Shown: piece by piece, positions 52,331 to 62,815 of the stretch
Position numbering within the stretch: position 1 is the first letter of the stretch
Layout: each line of letters starts with the position of its first letter
The notes under the pieces: generated by a model
What the model was told of the DNA's origin: nothing
What the model saw: the letters and a program-made list of their open reading frames with translations, nothing else
Databases searched by the model: none
DNA from: Anolis sagrei
Taxonomy: Eukaryota; Chordata; Lepidosauria; Squamata; Anolidae
Assembly: GCF_037176765.1 (NCBI RefSeq)
Contig: NC_090025.1
Location: 165,838,822-165,902,821, forward strand
DNA length: 64,000 nt
Direction: 5' to 3'
Position numbers and translations under genes: made by a program

Positions 52331-52934
52331 CATGAAAAAAGCAGATACCAGAGCTTGTCTAAACATAATGCCTTCTAATCTACATATTTTTCTCATCATT
52401 CCTAATGCTGCGGTCATGGTGGATGGGATATCTAGTTGTGTATCACCGATTTTTCATCTTTAGATGAAAAGGAGCCCCAGAAGCTGGGTTCAGAAACAGA
52501 AAACTGGACCAGCAAGGGTTGTTTAATCCTTTCTCAGGTTTATGATATTGTAAATACATAATTTGCTAAAAACCATTTCCCATCTACTTTTCCAGCCATG
52601 AAAGAAAACATGCATGTCCTCCTTAATTTTTCTACAGTGCAAGAGAATATCAATCTATTTGTGGATTTTTAATTTTAGTGGGTTTTTTTAAAAAAAAATG
52701 ACAAACTGGGTTTTTTATATGCTCACTTCCAGCCTCCTACAGCTAGTTATCTTTCTGATGATAAAACATACCCCTTCAATAATTAAATCACTTGAGCAAA
52801 TAACAACATATATTAATAAAGAGATTAAAACATATAAAGTGCATAATTCCATTCATCCATAATCCTTGTTCATAATCCTGCGTTCAATTCTGTAATATCC
52901 TATTCTTCAAACTGCTGTATAGTCAGGTCTTTAG

Positions 52935-53425
52935 CTTTTTTTGAAAAAAAAACCCCAGAAGTGCTAAGGACCAACTGGATGTCACTGGGAGGGAGTTCCA
53001 TAGCCAAGGGGCCACCACTGAGAAGGTTCTGTCTCTCACTCCCACCAATCATGCTTGCAAAGGGGGTGGGGCCAAGAGCAGGGCTCCCCAGCAGACCTTA
53101 GAGCTCTAGTTGACTCATAAGTGGAGATACGTTCATACACGTAAGTTAGACCAGAACCATTTAGGGCTTTATAGGCCAAGGCCAGCACTTTGAATTGGGC
53201 CTGGTAGCAGACTGGCAATCAGTGGAGCTGACACAACAGATGGGTTGTATGCTCTCTGTACGCTGCTCCAGTAAGGAATCTGGCTGCCACCTGTTGGATT
53301 AATTGAAGCTTCCAGGCTGTCTTCAAAGGCAACCCCACATAGAGCACGTTACAGTAGTCTATACGAGATATAACAAGAACATGGACCACCTGGCCAAGTC
53401 TGACTTCCCCAGGCACAACTGGAGC
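52935..53425 (-). mobile_element. L2/CR1-like LINE, reverse transcriptase C-terminus
   Basis: The minus strand encodes RIDYCNVLYVGLPLKTAWKL then VLALAYKALNGSG and STRALRSAGE, typical of this LINE group's C-terminus, with a frame change between them. Confidence 0.8.
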
Positions 53426-53434
53426 TCAAGTTGC

Positions 53435-53640
53435 AACTTATAGTACATTTATGCTACTTTAATTGCCATTTATGCATCAGATGGAGTCCTGGGATTTGCA
53501 ATTTAGTGAAGCATTAGACTTCTCTGAAAGAAAACTTTAATTGCATCATGAAACAACAAATCCCAGAATTCTATATGATTGACCCATGACAGTTATAGTA
53601 GCATCAAAGTGTTATAATTTTGTAATGTGAAAGAGACCTC
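53435..53640. mobile_element. MITE, family D relative
   Basis: GTCCTGGGATTTGCAATTTA and its inverted partner CAAATCCCAGAATTC. Decayed. Confidence 0.45.
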
Positions 53641-54861
53641 ACGAATCCCTTTTTCTCACATTAGAGTTTGTTTGTTTTTTTAAACAACTTTGGGCTCTTT
53701 CAATCCCTAATGTGATTTTTTTTCTCAATTTTTGACAAATTCTTCCAAAATAAACCAAATCTAAATTCTCCCCCATTTGCTCTGGCCAAATTCAATAGAT
53801 GCAGGTATTTCTAACATGGAGAGGATGATGTCATAACTGCTTGTAATGGAATAGTTAATAAGAAGAAACTTGCAACAAATACTGATGATTCCCATGTCAG
53901 TTGGGCACTGAATGTACTTCAGATTTTAATCCACATTTAAAGGAGCATTCCAAGGTACTGACACCTATCCCTATGGAGATTCGGCTTTTTGAATAGTTCT
54001 TCTAAAACTGAAGAGACATGTTTCCCAAGCACCAAGCATATATAGATGAACCTGTCAATTTTGGTTTCTCCACATATTTGATTTTTTTATTTTATATTCT
54101 TTGGTTTTCAAATATGAAGACATTTCTGTAGATTGTGAAATAAGGGTGATCCCCCCCCCCCATCACTGTCCCCCTGAAATAACTTCCTGCATATTCAGCT
54201 ATAATTGACCAAAATGCAATGTTGAAAGTAACCATGAGTAACTTCCCTTTTCTATTTCCAGTGGGTTTGGTTTTTTTTTTTTGGTTTGGTTGTTTTTTTT
54301 TTGTTTTGTTTTTTTTTGCTGTTTTTCAGGCTATTTCTGGGAAAATAAATAGCTTTGGGGATTGGGGGATGTTTGCCAGAACACCAGACGTTTGTGTATC
54401 TTCTGTAAAATGTGGGTGATCTATAAAGTTTGTGGGAACTTGAGAGATGGGGTTTACATGGAGCCCATAAGCTGTACTTTCTCCACCCCTAATTATATTG
54501 GAACGTCCAAGTTTCATTGGTGTCCCAAGTTTCAGGCCTAAACATAAATATTTTGCTGTCTGAGATAACAGCCAAGATAGTACCACCTGCCCAGATATCA
54601 CTTTGCAGATTTATTTATTTATTTGTATCAGGAGCAACTTGAGAAACTGCAAGTTGCTTCTGGTGTGAGAGAATTAGCCGTCTGCAAGGACATTGCCCAG
54701 GGGATGCCTGGATGTTTTTTGATGTTTTACCATCCTCGTAGGAGGTTTCTCTCATGTCACCACATGGGGAGCTGGAGCTGACAGAGGGAGCTCCTCCTCA
54801 CTCTTTCCAGATTCAAACCTTTGACCTGTTGGTCTCTAGTCCTGCCGGCACAAGGGTTTAA

Positions 54862-55957
54862 CTGGAGCAAACTATAGGGAGCATACCGCACCCCTATTAA
54901 AACAGCTTCATTGGCTGCCGATAAGTTGCTGAGCCAACTTCATGGTGCAGGTCATGACCTATAAAGCCCTAAACCAGTGATGGGCAATCTTTTGAGCTTG
55001 GTGAGTCAAAATTTGCCAAAAACCTGAGCATAACTTGGGTAGAGTGTCACTTCGAGAAAAAAACAACATTATTTTGCAATATTTATAGTTTAAATAAGAA
55101 AAATGTATAATCCATGCTGAGTTATGGAGTGAACAATGCTCAAACGTGCAGATGTTAAATTTGTAGAGCCTTTTACGAATTTAAGGATGGAATTACATTG
55201 GCTCTTATAAGGTGTATTTCTCTGTATGTGGCCGCATGTGTCTGTGTGTCATCAAAAATAGCCATGTGTGTCAGTGCTGACACGCGTGTCATAGGTTCAC
55301 CATCACAGCCCTAAACGGTTCAGGGCCTGCCTATCTCTGCAATCGCATCTCCTTCTATCAACCGGCACGAGCTCTAAGATCTTCCGGGGAGGCCCTCCTC
55401 TCGGTCCCACTACCGTCTCAAGCGAAGTTGGTGGGGACAAGAGAGAAGGCATTCTCAGTGGAGGCCTCCCGCCTCTGTAATGCCCTTCCAAGGGAAATAA
55501 GACAGGCCCCATCCCTCCCCTCCTTTTGCAAGAGCTTGAAGACCTGGTAGTTTCAACAAGCTTTTGAAAATGACCAGTTCTAACTCAGCCCTACACATTG
55601 TTGAATACGGCCTTATTCTTCCTACCAATGACCCAGATCATTTCCTCTAATCGGCCCCGGAATGAACAGCCACAGACCCGTACCTAATATTATTGTTGCC
55701 TGCCATAGCATTGCACTTTATTTCTGGGCCTCCTAGAATTTTTGGGCTTGCACAAATCTTGGCCTGGCCTTTTAAATTTTTTAATTGCCTTGAACAAGCA
55801 GGATTACTTTTAATATATGTGTGTTATGGCAACAATTTTTATGCTTATATTTTGTTTTGTTAATCTTATGGTTATGCTGTTTTTACTTTGCATTTTTGTA
55901 ATGTTACCTGGGAAACGCTCTGAGTCCCCTCGGGGAGATGGAGCGGTATATAAATAA

Positions 55958-55999
<42 letters not shown>

Positions 56000-56000
56000 C
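54862..56000 (+). mobile_element. L2-like LINE 3' end inside a SINE
   Basis: The ORF end reads LHWLPISC-like then CRLYKALNGSG-type text and LWNALPREIRQAPSLPSF-like residues, split by a hAT insertion at 54975-55308. The 3' UTR has CTCTGAGTCCCCTCGGGG and a (TTA)n tail. Confidence 0.8.
54975..55308. mobile_element. hAT element inside the LINE, 8-base duplication
   Basis: CAGTGATGGGCAATC and GGTTCACCATCACAG ends. CCCTAAAC is exact at 54967-54974 and 55309-55316. The body is non-coding. Confidence 0.92.
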
Positions 56001-56049
56001 CCATTGCACCACTGAGGACTCCTACTTTGCATATGCTAACTGCAAAGTG

Positions 56050-56590
56050 AACCTTACCATTTATTTATTTATTTCAAACCTTTGTACCCCACCCTTCTCA
56101 ACCCACCCACCCTCACAATGGGCTATTTGGCTGATGGCATCCCTTTGTACGATCCTGCCCAGGTCCTGAAATCTTCAGGAGGGGCCCTTCTCTCAGTCCC
56201 ACCTCCATCTAAAGCTCAGTTGTGGGAATGAGAGAGAGGAGCTGCCCAACTCTGGAACTCCCTGCCCAGGGAAGCCAAAACAGCCCTCTCCCTGTTGTCC
56301 TTCTGGTGGTAGGCTAAACTTCTTTATTCACACAGATGAAAGTTTTTAAGATTAATTCAGGGGATGCTGTGGTTTTTAACTTTTAATATGCACTAGTGGT
56401 TTTTAACTGATTTTTAAAATATTGTTTATATTTAATTCTGTTTTAATGTTTTCATTTTTGTATATTTTAAATTGTATGCTAATACTTTCAGGTTAAGACA
56501 CTTTGAGTCTCCTTCAGGAGAAATAAAGTGGGGTATAAACAAATATGATAACAACAACAACAACAACAGCAGCAGCAACAACAACAACAT
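56050..56590 (+). mobile_element. L2-like LINE 3' end
   Basis: GGAACTCCCTGCCCAGGGAAG marks the reverse transcriptase end. The 3' UTR ends TTTGAGTCTCCTTCAGGAG, then an (AAC)n/(AGC)n tail at 56549-56590. Confidence 0.75.
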
Positions 56591-56921
56591 ATTCTACGAA
56601 ACTAGAGGCAGCAGGATGGCTTATGGCATGCTGGGCAAGCAATGTGACAGTCACAACTATGTCCTTCAAAAAAAAAAAGGAAAGAGATTAAGGTCTTTAG
56701 ATGAAGAGCTGGAGATTGCTGATGCAACTGCCTTCAGCATCTGCCTCCTAAGACAGTTGCCTCTTTAGGCCTCATCCTAACCCAGCCAATTGGAGTTTGC
56801 TTCTTAGATCCATGGCTGCAGAAAATGTGGTATTGATTTTACACTATTTTGTCTCTGTTTGACTGTTCATACCTCATACCACTCCCTCATCACACACTAT
56901 AACAATCTTGTTTCCTACGAG

Positions 56922-57088
56922 TCATGAGCCATTGTCCAACAGAGTGAAGTTCTCAAGAATTTCTCTTATTTCGTCAACATCTTCTTCAAATGGCAAAGAT
57001 GAGAAACAGGAAATGTTCAAAGCTGACACCTCCCTTTTGACCTCTTTTTCCACACAGGATGGATAAACCTGAGCAATAGCACCTCCAG
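56922..57088 (-). CDS. Candidate terminal coding exon, unidentified
   Basis: A strong acceptor TTATTCTCTTTCCAG precedes 54 in-frame codons ending TGA at 56922-56924. The peptide begins GGAIAQVYPSCVEKEVKREV and ends in an acidic stretch, EEDVDEIREILENFTLLDNG S. Composition looks protein-like and no known repeat overlaps it. It would be phase 1 at the acceptor and would belong to a gene on the same strand as CYTH4 and upstream of it. I recognise no family, found no partner exon, and no AATAAA is near. It may be chance. Confidence 0.35.
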
Positions 57089-57723
57089 CTGGAAAGAGAA
57101 TAACATTTCAAAATATTGAAATAGCTCAGCTTTGAAATTCTTTGTTTTTAAATCCAACTACCAGTACTAACTAATGTAGATCTGTTAAGTCAATAGGAAT
57201 CTAATTAGTCAATATTTATATAAACCCAATAAATTCACCAAGACCTCTCCTGTTGAAATGAACTGGATTAAGTCTTCAACCTGTTATGCTAGTGACAAAA
57301 AGAAAAGGAATACATACGCTCGAATACAACAATGCAACAATTATTATAGAACAGTACTATACATCTTACATACCATTAGCACAGATATGTGTGTATACAA
57401 ATCAGTGTATCTCAAACTATTTGATGTTGTGAAACAGCATTTTATTCCTCAATGTGCTAGGAACTGGTCTCATATTTGTGCCCAGTTGCTACCATTCATT
57501 CTTGCTTGTTTGCCTGCCTGCAAACCCACAAGGGACCAGCAATTGATGATTCATAGACTGGCACTAATCTATTTTGAGATGCATTGCTGTAAATAATATT
57601 ATTTATTCAAAGGATGGAAGAAGCAAGAGGCTTGAGGGAACCCCAAGATTTGCAAACCTTTGAGGTGGGGTTCTAGGCAAAAGCTAGCCTGAGTGAGGAG
57701 TTAATGGAGGACTAAGCTCACTC

Positions 57724-57873
57724 AGGGCCCTTCCACACAGCCCTATATCCAGAATATCAAGGCAGAAAATCCCACATTATCTAAGCGTGCACTCAGGTAA
57801 TCCAGTTCCAAACAGACACTGTGGGATTTTCTGCCTTGATATTCTGGAATATAGGACTGTGTGGAAGGGCCCT
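57724..57873. mobile_element. Long-inverted-repeat MITE (AGGGCCCTTCCACACAG type)
   Basis: Arms of about 55 bases (57724-57778 and 57819-57873) with only a few mismatches enclose 40 bases. The ends AGGGCCCTTCCACACAG are of a hAT-like MITE group common in squamates. A clear octamer duplication was not found. Confidence 0.8.
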
Positions 57874-57993
57874 CAATGGCCATAAAATACCAAAAGACTG
57901 TAAACTATGGTTGTGATAGAGGAAAAAGAATGAATAAGACATTGTTGGCTAGCTTGAATCATGAACATCATTTTCTTTTTTGTATGTATATCG

Positions 57994-58095
57994 TTTTGTA
58001 CACTGCCTTGAGTATGAAAGAAATTCAGGTGCACTAGAAACTGGATGTGATGCAGAAGTTCACAGTTTCTTTCATACTCAAGGCAGTGTACAAAA
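57994..58095. repeat. Perfect 30-base inverted repeat, 42-base loop
   Basis: 57994-58023 and 58066-58095 are exact complements, and the match extends outward by three more bases past one mismatch. The arms contain GTACACTGCCTTGAGTATG and do not match the neighbouring MITE. Confidence 0.95.
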
Positions 58096-58899
58096 AGATC
58101 AATCTGTTGAAAATAACAGACAATACAAATGAAAGGAAGGAAGTTCCCATTTCTGTCCAAAAGCACAAAATACTAAAATACCCAAAAGATTGGAAAAAGC
58201 TTTTCATGGGTTACCCAACATCACTCAGTCATCTTAAGAGAACCTGGAGAGTTTGCCTTATAATCATAATTCAGCTTTAAAAATGTTCTGAACACTAAAG
58301 TTGCTCTAAATATAAAACTACAAAATTGCTATCTAGAAATAAAAAACCTGATTGATTTGACCAACAGACATTGGGGCCCATGCAGGTTTCCCCAGAGCTT
58401 GGAAACATTACTTTTACAAAGACAACTTCCACAAAAGTCCATCAGCATGACCTCTGACTGAGTAATTCTAGGAATTGTAGTCTTAGATGGTAATTTTCCT
58501 AAGCTTTGAGTTTATATCAGGGCTGAAGAACCCACATTCCCCCAGATGTTATTGAACTAGGGTCGTCAGGTGAAATAATGGTTGTCTATATTAGGGAATT
58601 TCAGCAGGCGTTGATCACCACTAATAGTGCTTTCTGAAATTTCCTCCTCTAGACAGACATGAAAGAAACAGGAACTCTGACCCTTATTTTTCCCTTCAAA
58701 TATCAAAGAAACACAGATATCTATGAACAATAACAGTTTTTCCTACCGGTCTTAATGACAGACTGGACCTCAGCTGCTTTCTGTAATAAGCCCTATAATC
58801 CACCTTATCTGCTTTTAATTTACATTCCAGCTGACTGTTTGTAATTAGCCTTGCCTTTAAATTCTTGCTTCTGTGTAACTGCATTGCTCACTAATGAAG

Positions 58900-59225
58900 A
58901 CCTTACTGTAGGGCCAGCGTTGTCTCATTTATAGCACGAGTAATAATGTGTGTGTAGTCTATCTCACTGGAATGCATGTTATTATCACTGAATGTTTTTT
59001 GTTTGGGTGCCTTTTTTGGCATATCTATTATGTTGTTGTTATCACCCATTTAGGGATGTATGGTGTGAACCACCCACTTTCAAAAAGAAGACAAACCCTG
59101 AAGAAGGTGAAGTCCCCCGAAACAAGGCAACCTCAACCCGGGGATCCTTGTCGTATCATCATTTGGATTATATTTTGAACTGGATATCATTTGGACTTAA
59201 TTTAGACAGTATTTGAAGATAATTT
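58900..59225 (+). mobile_element. Possible Penelope-like retroelement 3' region
   Basis: AACCCTGAAGAAGGTGAAG and CCCCGAAACAAGGC at 59092-59130 recall the 3' ends of Penelope-like elements. Weak. Confidence 0.25.
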
Positions 59226-60285
59226 ACTGTCTCAAGGACTACAAGATAACTAAGTAACATTCAGTTTTGTTTTGTGATTCATGTGCAGTGTATTTACACG
59301 CTTTATGTTAACACAGTTCTGCTTTGACAACCCTTATTTTTCCCTGTCAATCTTATATTGGATACTAATCCCTATCAAACCCATCTAAGTGGCCATTGGT
59401 GGGGGACTATGGAAGAGGCAGCATGTTAACATCTGGAAGGTCACATATTCTGCAGCCATTGTTAGTTGTTGATCAAAGGGGCAGAAACACATAACATCAG
59501 GTACCACATTCCCAGTGACTATGTAAAGACTTATACTTTTACCCTTGGTTCTGGCAATGACCTGATCTCACCATTACCAAAAAGCAGAGTGTAGGAATAG
59601 GGCCAGCAATAGTGGCCTCAGGCCCCAGTGAATTTCGTTTCTCACTTCAGGTCCACCACCTGTTCACCAGCAGCAACATGATATGTGGAGGCCATGAATC
59701 AAATTTTCTATCTTTGCCCTCATTCCTGGGAGGGTTTGCTTGGAAAAAGTTCCTGTTTTTATGTTTATGGATTTATGTTTGACTGACTGCCGTGGATTTT
59801 GGCTCTCTTAATTTCATGTACTTTGCCATTTGTGAATTGCTGCTATTTTGTATCTTTTACATCCCTACCATTTTTATCTTTTACATTCCTGCCCCTTTTC
59901 CCAAGAAAGCAGGAATGCTGTGAAAAGCTTTGTCAACCTCGTGGTATTTAAAGCCATTATCTATTTCCACAGTGGCAATATTGCCTTCCCATGACTCTAC
60001 AACTGATTCATAATGGACAGAGGACCTGGAGTCTGTTTGGCAATTATTGGCTAATATAAAATGAAACTGCAATTATTAATTATGTGATAATTAAATGTTA
60101 AGTAGGGCATGGTAGTGATTAATGAAAGCCATTATTGAAATAACCAAGCAATTCCTGATGTAATGTTACTGATGGTAAAATATAGCACATCACTTTTTAA
60201 ATAAATAAAGCTCCAAGATGCCCCTTCTTTGCACCATAGACTTGCTGTTTTGTCTTCTAGGTCTGATAGGTGTGTGAACATCTTG
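59226..60285. other. Upstream unique sequence
   Basis: About 1 kb with no recognised exon, RNA or repeat. Confidence 0.5.
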
Positions 60286-60289
60286 ATCA

Positions 60290-60412
60290 AGGTTGACAAC
60301 TGTTGTCCTCCAGATGTTTTTGGACTGCAGTTACCATAACCCCTTATTGTTGTTAGCTAGGGTTGAAGGGAATGGTAGTCCAAAAGCATCTAGAGGGCCA
60401 CAGCTGCTAACA
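60290..60412. mobile_element. Short palindromic MITE
   Basis: TCCTCCAGATGTTTTTGGACT at the left pairs with GGTAGTCCAAAAGCATCTAG at the right. A common squamate element with a GTTGTTAGCTAGG centre. Confidence 0.6.
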
Positions 60413-60568
60413 TAAAAGGGGAAAGTGCCTAACTCAAAAAATGGATCACAGGTTTGCATAAAATCTACATACATATCCTACAGTATATACTCATGAATAA
60501 GTCTAGAAATTTTAATAAAAAATCAACTGAAAAACTGGGTTGATTTATCCATAGGTTAATGTGAATGC

Positions 60569-60738
60569 GGCAAAAGGAAGAGGGGCCGACCAAGGGCAAG
60601 ATGGATGGATGGCATCCTTGAAGTGACTGGACTGACCTTGAGGGAGCTGGGGGTGGTAACGGCCGACAGGGAGCTCTGGCGTGGGCTGGTCCATGAGGTC
60701 ACGAAGAGTCGGAGACGACTGAACGAATGAACAACAAC
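60569..60738 (+). mobile_element. RTE-BovB LINE, short 3' copy with duplication
   Basis: 170 bases encoding GRPRARWMDGILEVTGLTLR then ELWRGLVHEVTKSRRR and a stop, ending (AAC)n. AATGTGAATGC flanks it exactly at 60558-60568 and 60739-60749. The reading frame end is intact, so the copy is young or little decayed. Confidence 0.92.
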
Positions 60739-61794
60739 AATGTGAATGCTGTAGCTTAACTCATATCAGAAAATCAACCACCCCCTTCTCTAAGCAGAGA
60801 GGCAAAAAACAATAGCTTAGTTCATTCCAGGAGAACCTAAAAGAAGAACTGACCCACTCTAAGCTCTGTGCCTTGGAACTACTTCTGGAATTTTTGAATG
60901 GTTGTATGGCCACAACTATTTATACAGGAGGTCAATTTATACAGGAGTATCTACAGTATGTTAATTTATTTGGGGATGTACAATTTAAATAGAACTATAT
61001 CTCAACTACAGTGAAAAGGAAACATAGACCAGCTACACTGCAAAATTATTAAATGACACGGCCCCATCCTATGGATTCATGGGATTTGGAAGAGAAGGTT
61101 AAATATCTCACAAAACCACAAATTTCAATCTGCTATCCAGGAACTTCAAGTCTTCTTCCAGTAGAGTTATGTGTGGAAGATGGATTTGGACTGAGATGAT
61201 CTTCAAATAGTGGAGGGCACCTTCAAACAGATGACTCTAATGAAGAGCAGGTGACCATCCAAGGCACAAATCATGCATGATGGCAGCAAAGTGAATGCGT
61301 TGATCCAAATACAGTGATCCTGTTGCTTTCTTTTGTATCATTATTTACTAATTATTAGTTATCTAGTGTGTCAGACAAGGAAATTATAAAGGGTGCCTCT
61401 GTGAAGATGTGACAAGATGACAAAGAAAATTGCTGTGATAGTTGTAATTGTGATTACAGGGTTAATTTTTTATGGAATTTGTTAACTGATGGATGCATAT
61501 AAACTGGGTATGACAGTAGGATATGTGGATGATTCCATGACTCATTGGTAACATGTCTCTCTTGCTTCCTTGCATGCTGGTTTTCTGATTTCCTTATGAT
61601 AATTGTATCTCATTTGCTATGATTGCTGAAATGTTACAGTGCAGAGTTAAGGTCATTAGAGGCTATTGAATAGCGGGTCTGGTCAAGGCTAGCCTTAATA
61701 CTGGGCTGAGGAAACCACCACAGGCAGTGGTTGCTCGCGAAAAGGTGTTAAATAACAGAATTGTACATGCCACACAATCTGGCCTGTACACCCT

Positions 61795-62815
61795 AAGCTA
61801 TTTTATTTATCGTATCAGAAGCAAACCGAGGGTTCAGGTATAATATATTTTTAAAACACAAAGTTTAAAAAACTTGGCATTATACTAAATGTCCTTTGAC
61901 CAGTAACTGGCCACTTGGAGTGCCTCTGGTGTTGCTATAAGCAGGTCCTCCATTGTGCATATGGCAAGGCTTAGAAAGCATTGTAATAGGTGGTCTGTGG
62001 TTTGCTCTTCTACTCACCCGCATCTTGTGGACTCCACTTTGTGGCCTAATTTCTTAAGGTTGGGTCTGCATCTGGTGGTGCCACAGCGCAGTCTGTTTAG
62101 CACCTTCCAGCTTGCCCAGTCTCCTGGGTGCCCAGGGGGGAGTCTCGCATTCGGTATCAGCCATGGCTTGAGGCTCTGGGTTTTAGCCTGCCACTTTTGG
62201 ACTCTCACTTGCTGAGGTATTCTTGCAAGTATCTCTTTAGATCTTAGAAAACTATTTCTTGATTTGAGGCATTGGCATGCTGGCTGATATCCAAACAGGG
62301 GAAAGGGTGGAGATGTCACTGCCTTGGTTCTTTCAATACTGGCTGCTACTTCCCAGCAGATGTCAGGTGGTGCAATTCCGGCTAAACAGCTTAATTTCTC
62401 CAGTGGTGTAGGGCATAGACATCCTGGGATAATGCAACATGTTTCATTAAGAGCCACATTCACTGTTTTGACATGGTGAGATGTGTTCCACAGTGGGCAT
62501 TTGTACTCAGCAGCAGAGTAGCATAGCACAAGGGCAGGTGTCTTCACTGTATCTGGTTGTGATCCCCAGGTTGTGCCAGCCAGCTTTCGTATGATATTGT
62601 TTCTAGCACCCATTTTTTGCTTGATATTCAAGCAGTGCTTCTTGTAAGTCAGAGCGTGGTCCAGGGTAACTCCCAGGTATGTGGATGTACTGCAATGCTC
62701 CAGTGGGATTCCTTCTAAGCTAAGTTGCTGTACTCAACTGGAATGAAGCAGATTTTCCCTTCACCAAAGTAGTAATAAGATTTAACTGCCAGTCCTTTCA
62801 CCTTTTGTATATGGA
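61795..62815 (-). mobile_element. jockey/I-superfamily LINE 3' part (Vingi-like?)
   Basis: An open frame at 62014-62631 encodes RNNIIRKLAGTTWGSQPDTV, then LCYSAAEYKCPLW and LSCLAGIAPPDI, the C-terminal part of a reverse transcriptase protein of the jockey/I type. Upstream (to about 62815) reads STSTYLGVTLDHALTYKKH after a frame change. The 3' end at about 61805 reads TTTGCTTCTGATACGATAAA on the minus strand. Clade not certain. Confidence 0.8.

Larger units (their letters stand above)
54608..56026 (-). repeat. Family A SINE split by a LINE
   Basis: The SINE runs 54608-54861 (minus) and its missing head, CCATTGCACCACTGAGG, resumes at 56001-56026 after an inserted LINE. The tail side reads (TTTA)n TGTATCAGGAGCAACTTG on the plus strand. 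Confidence 0.85.
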
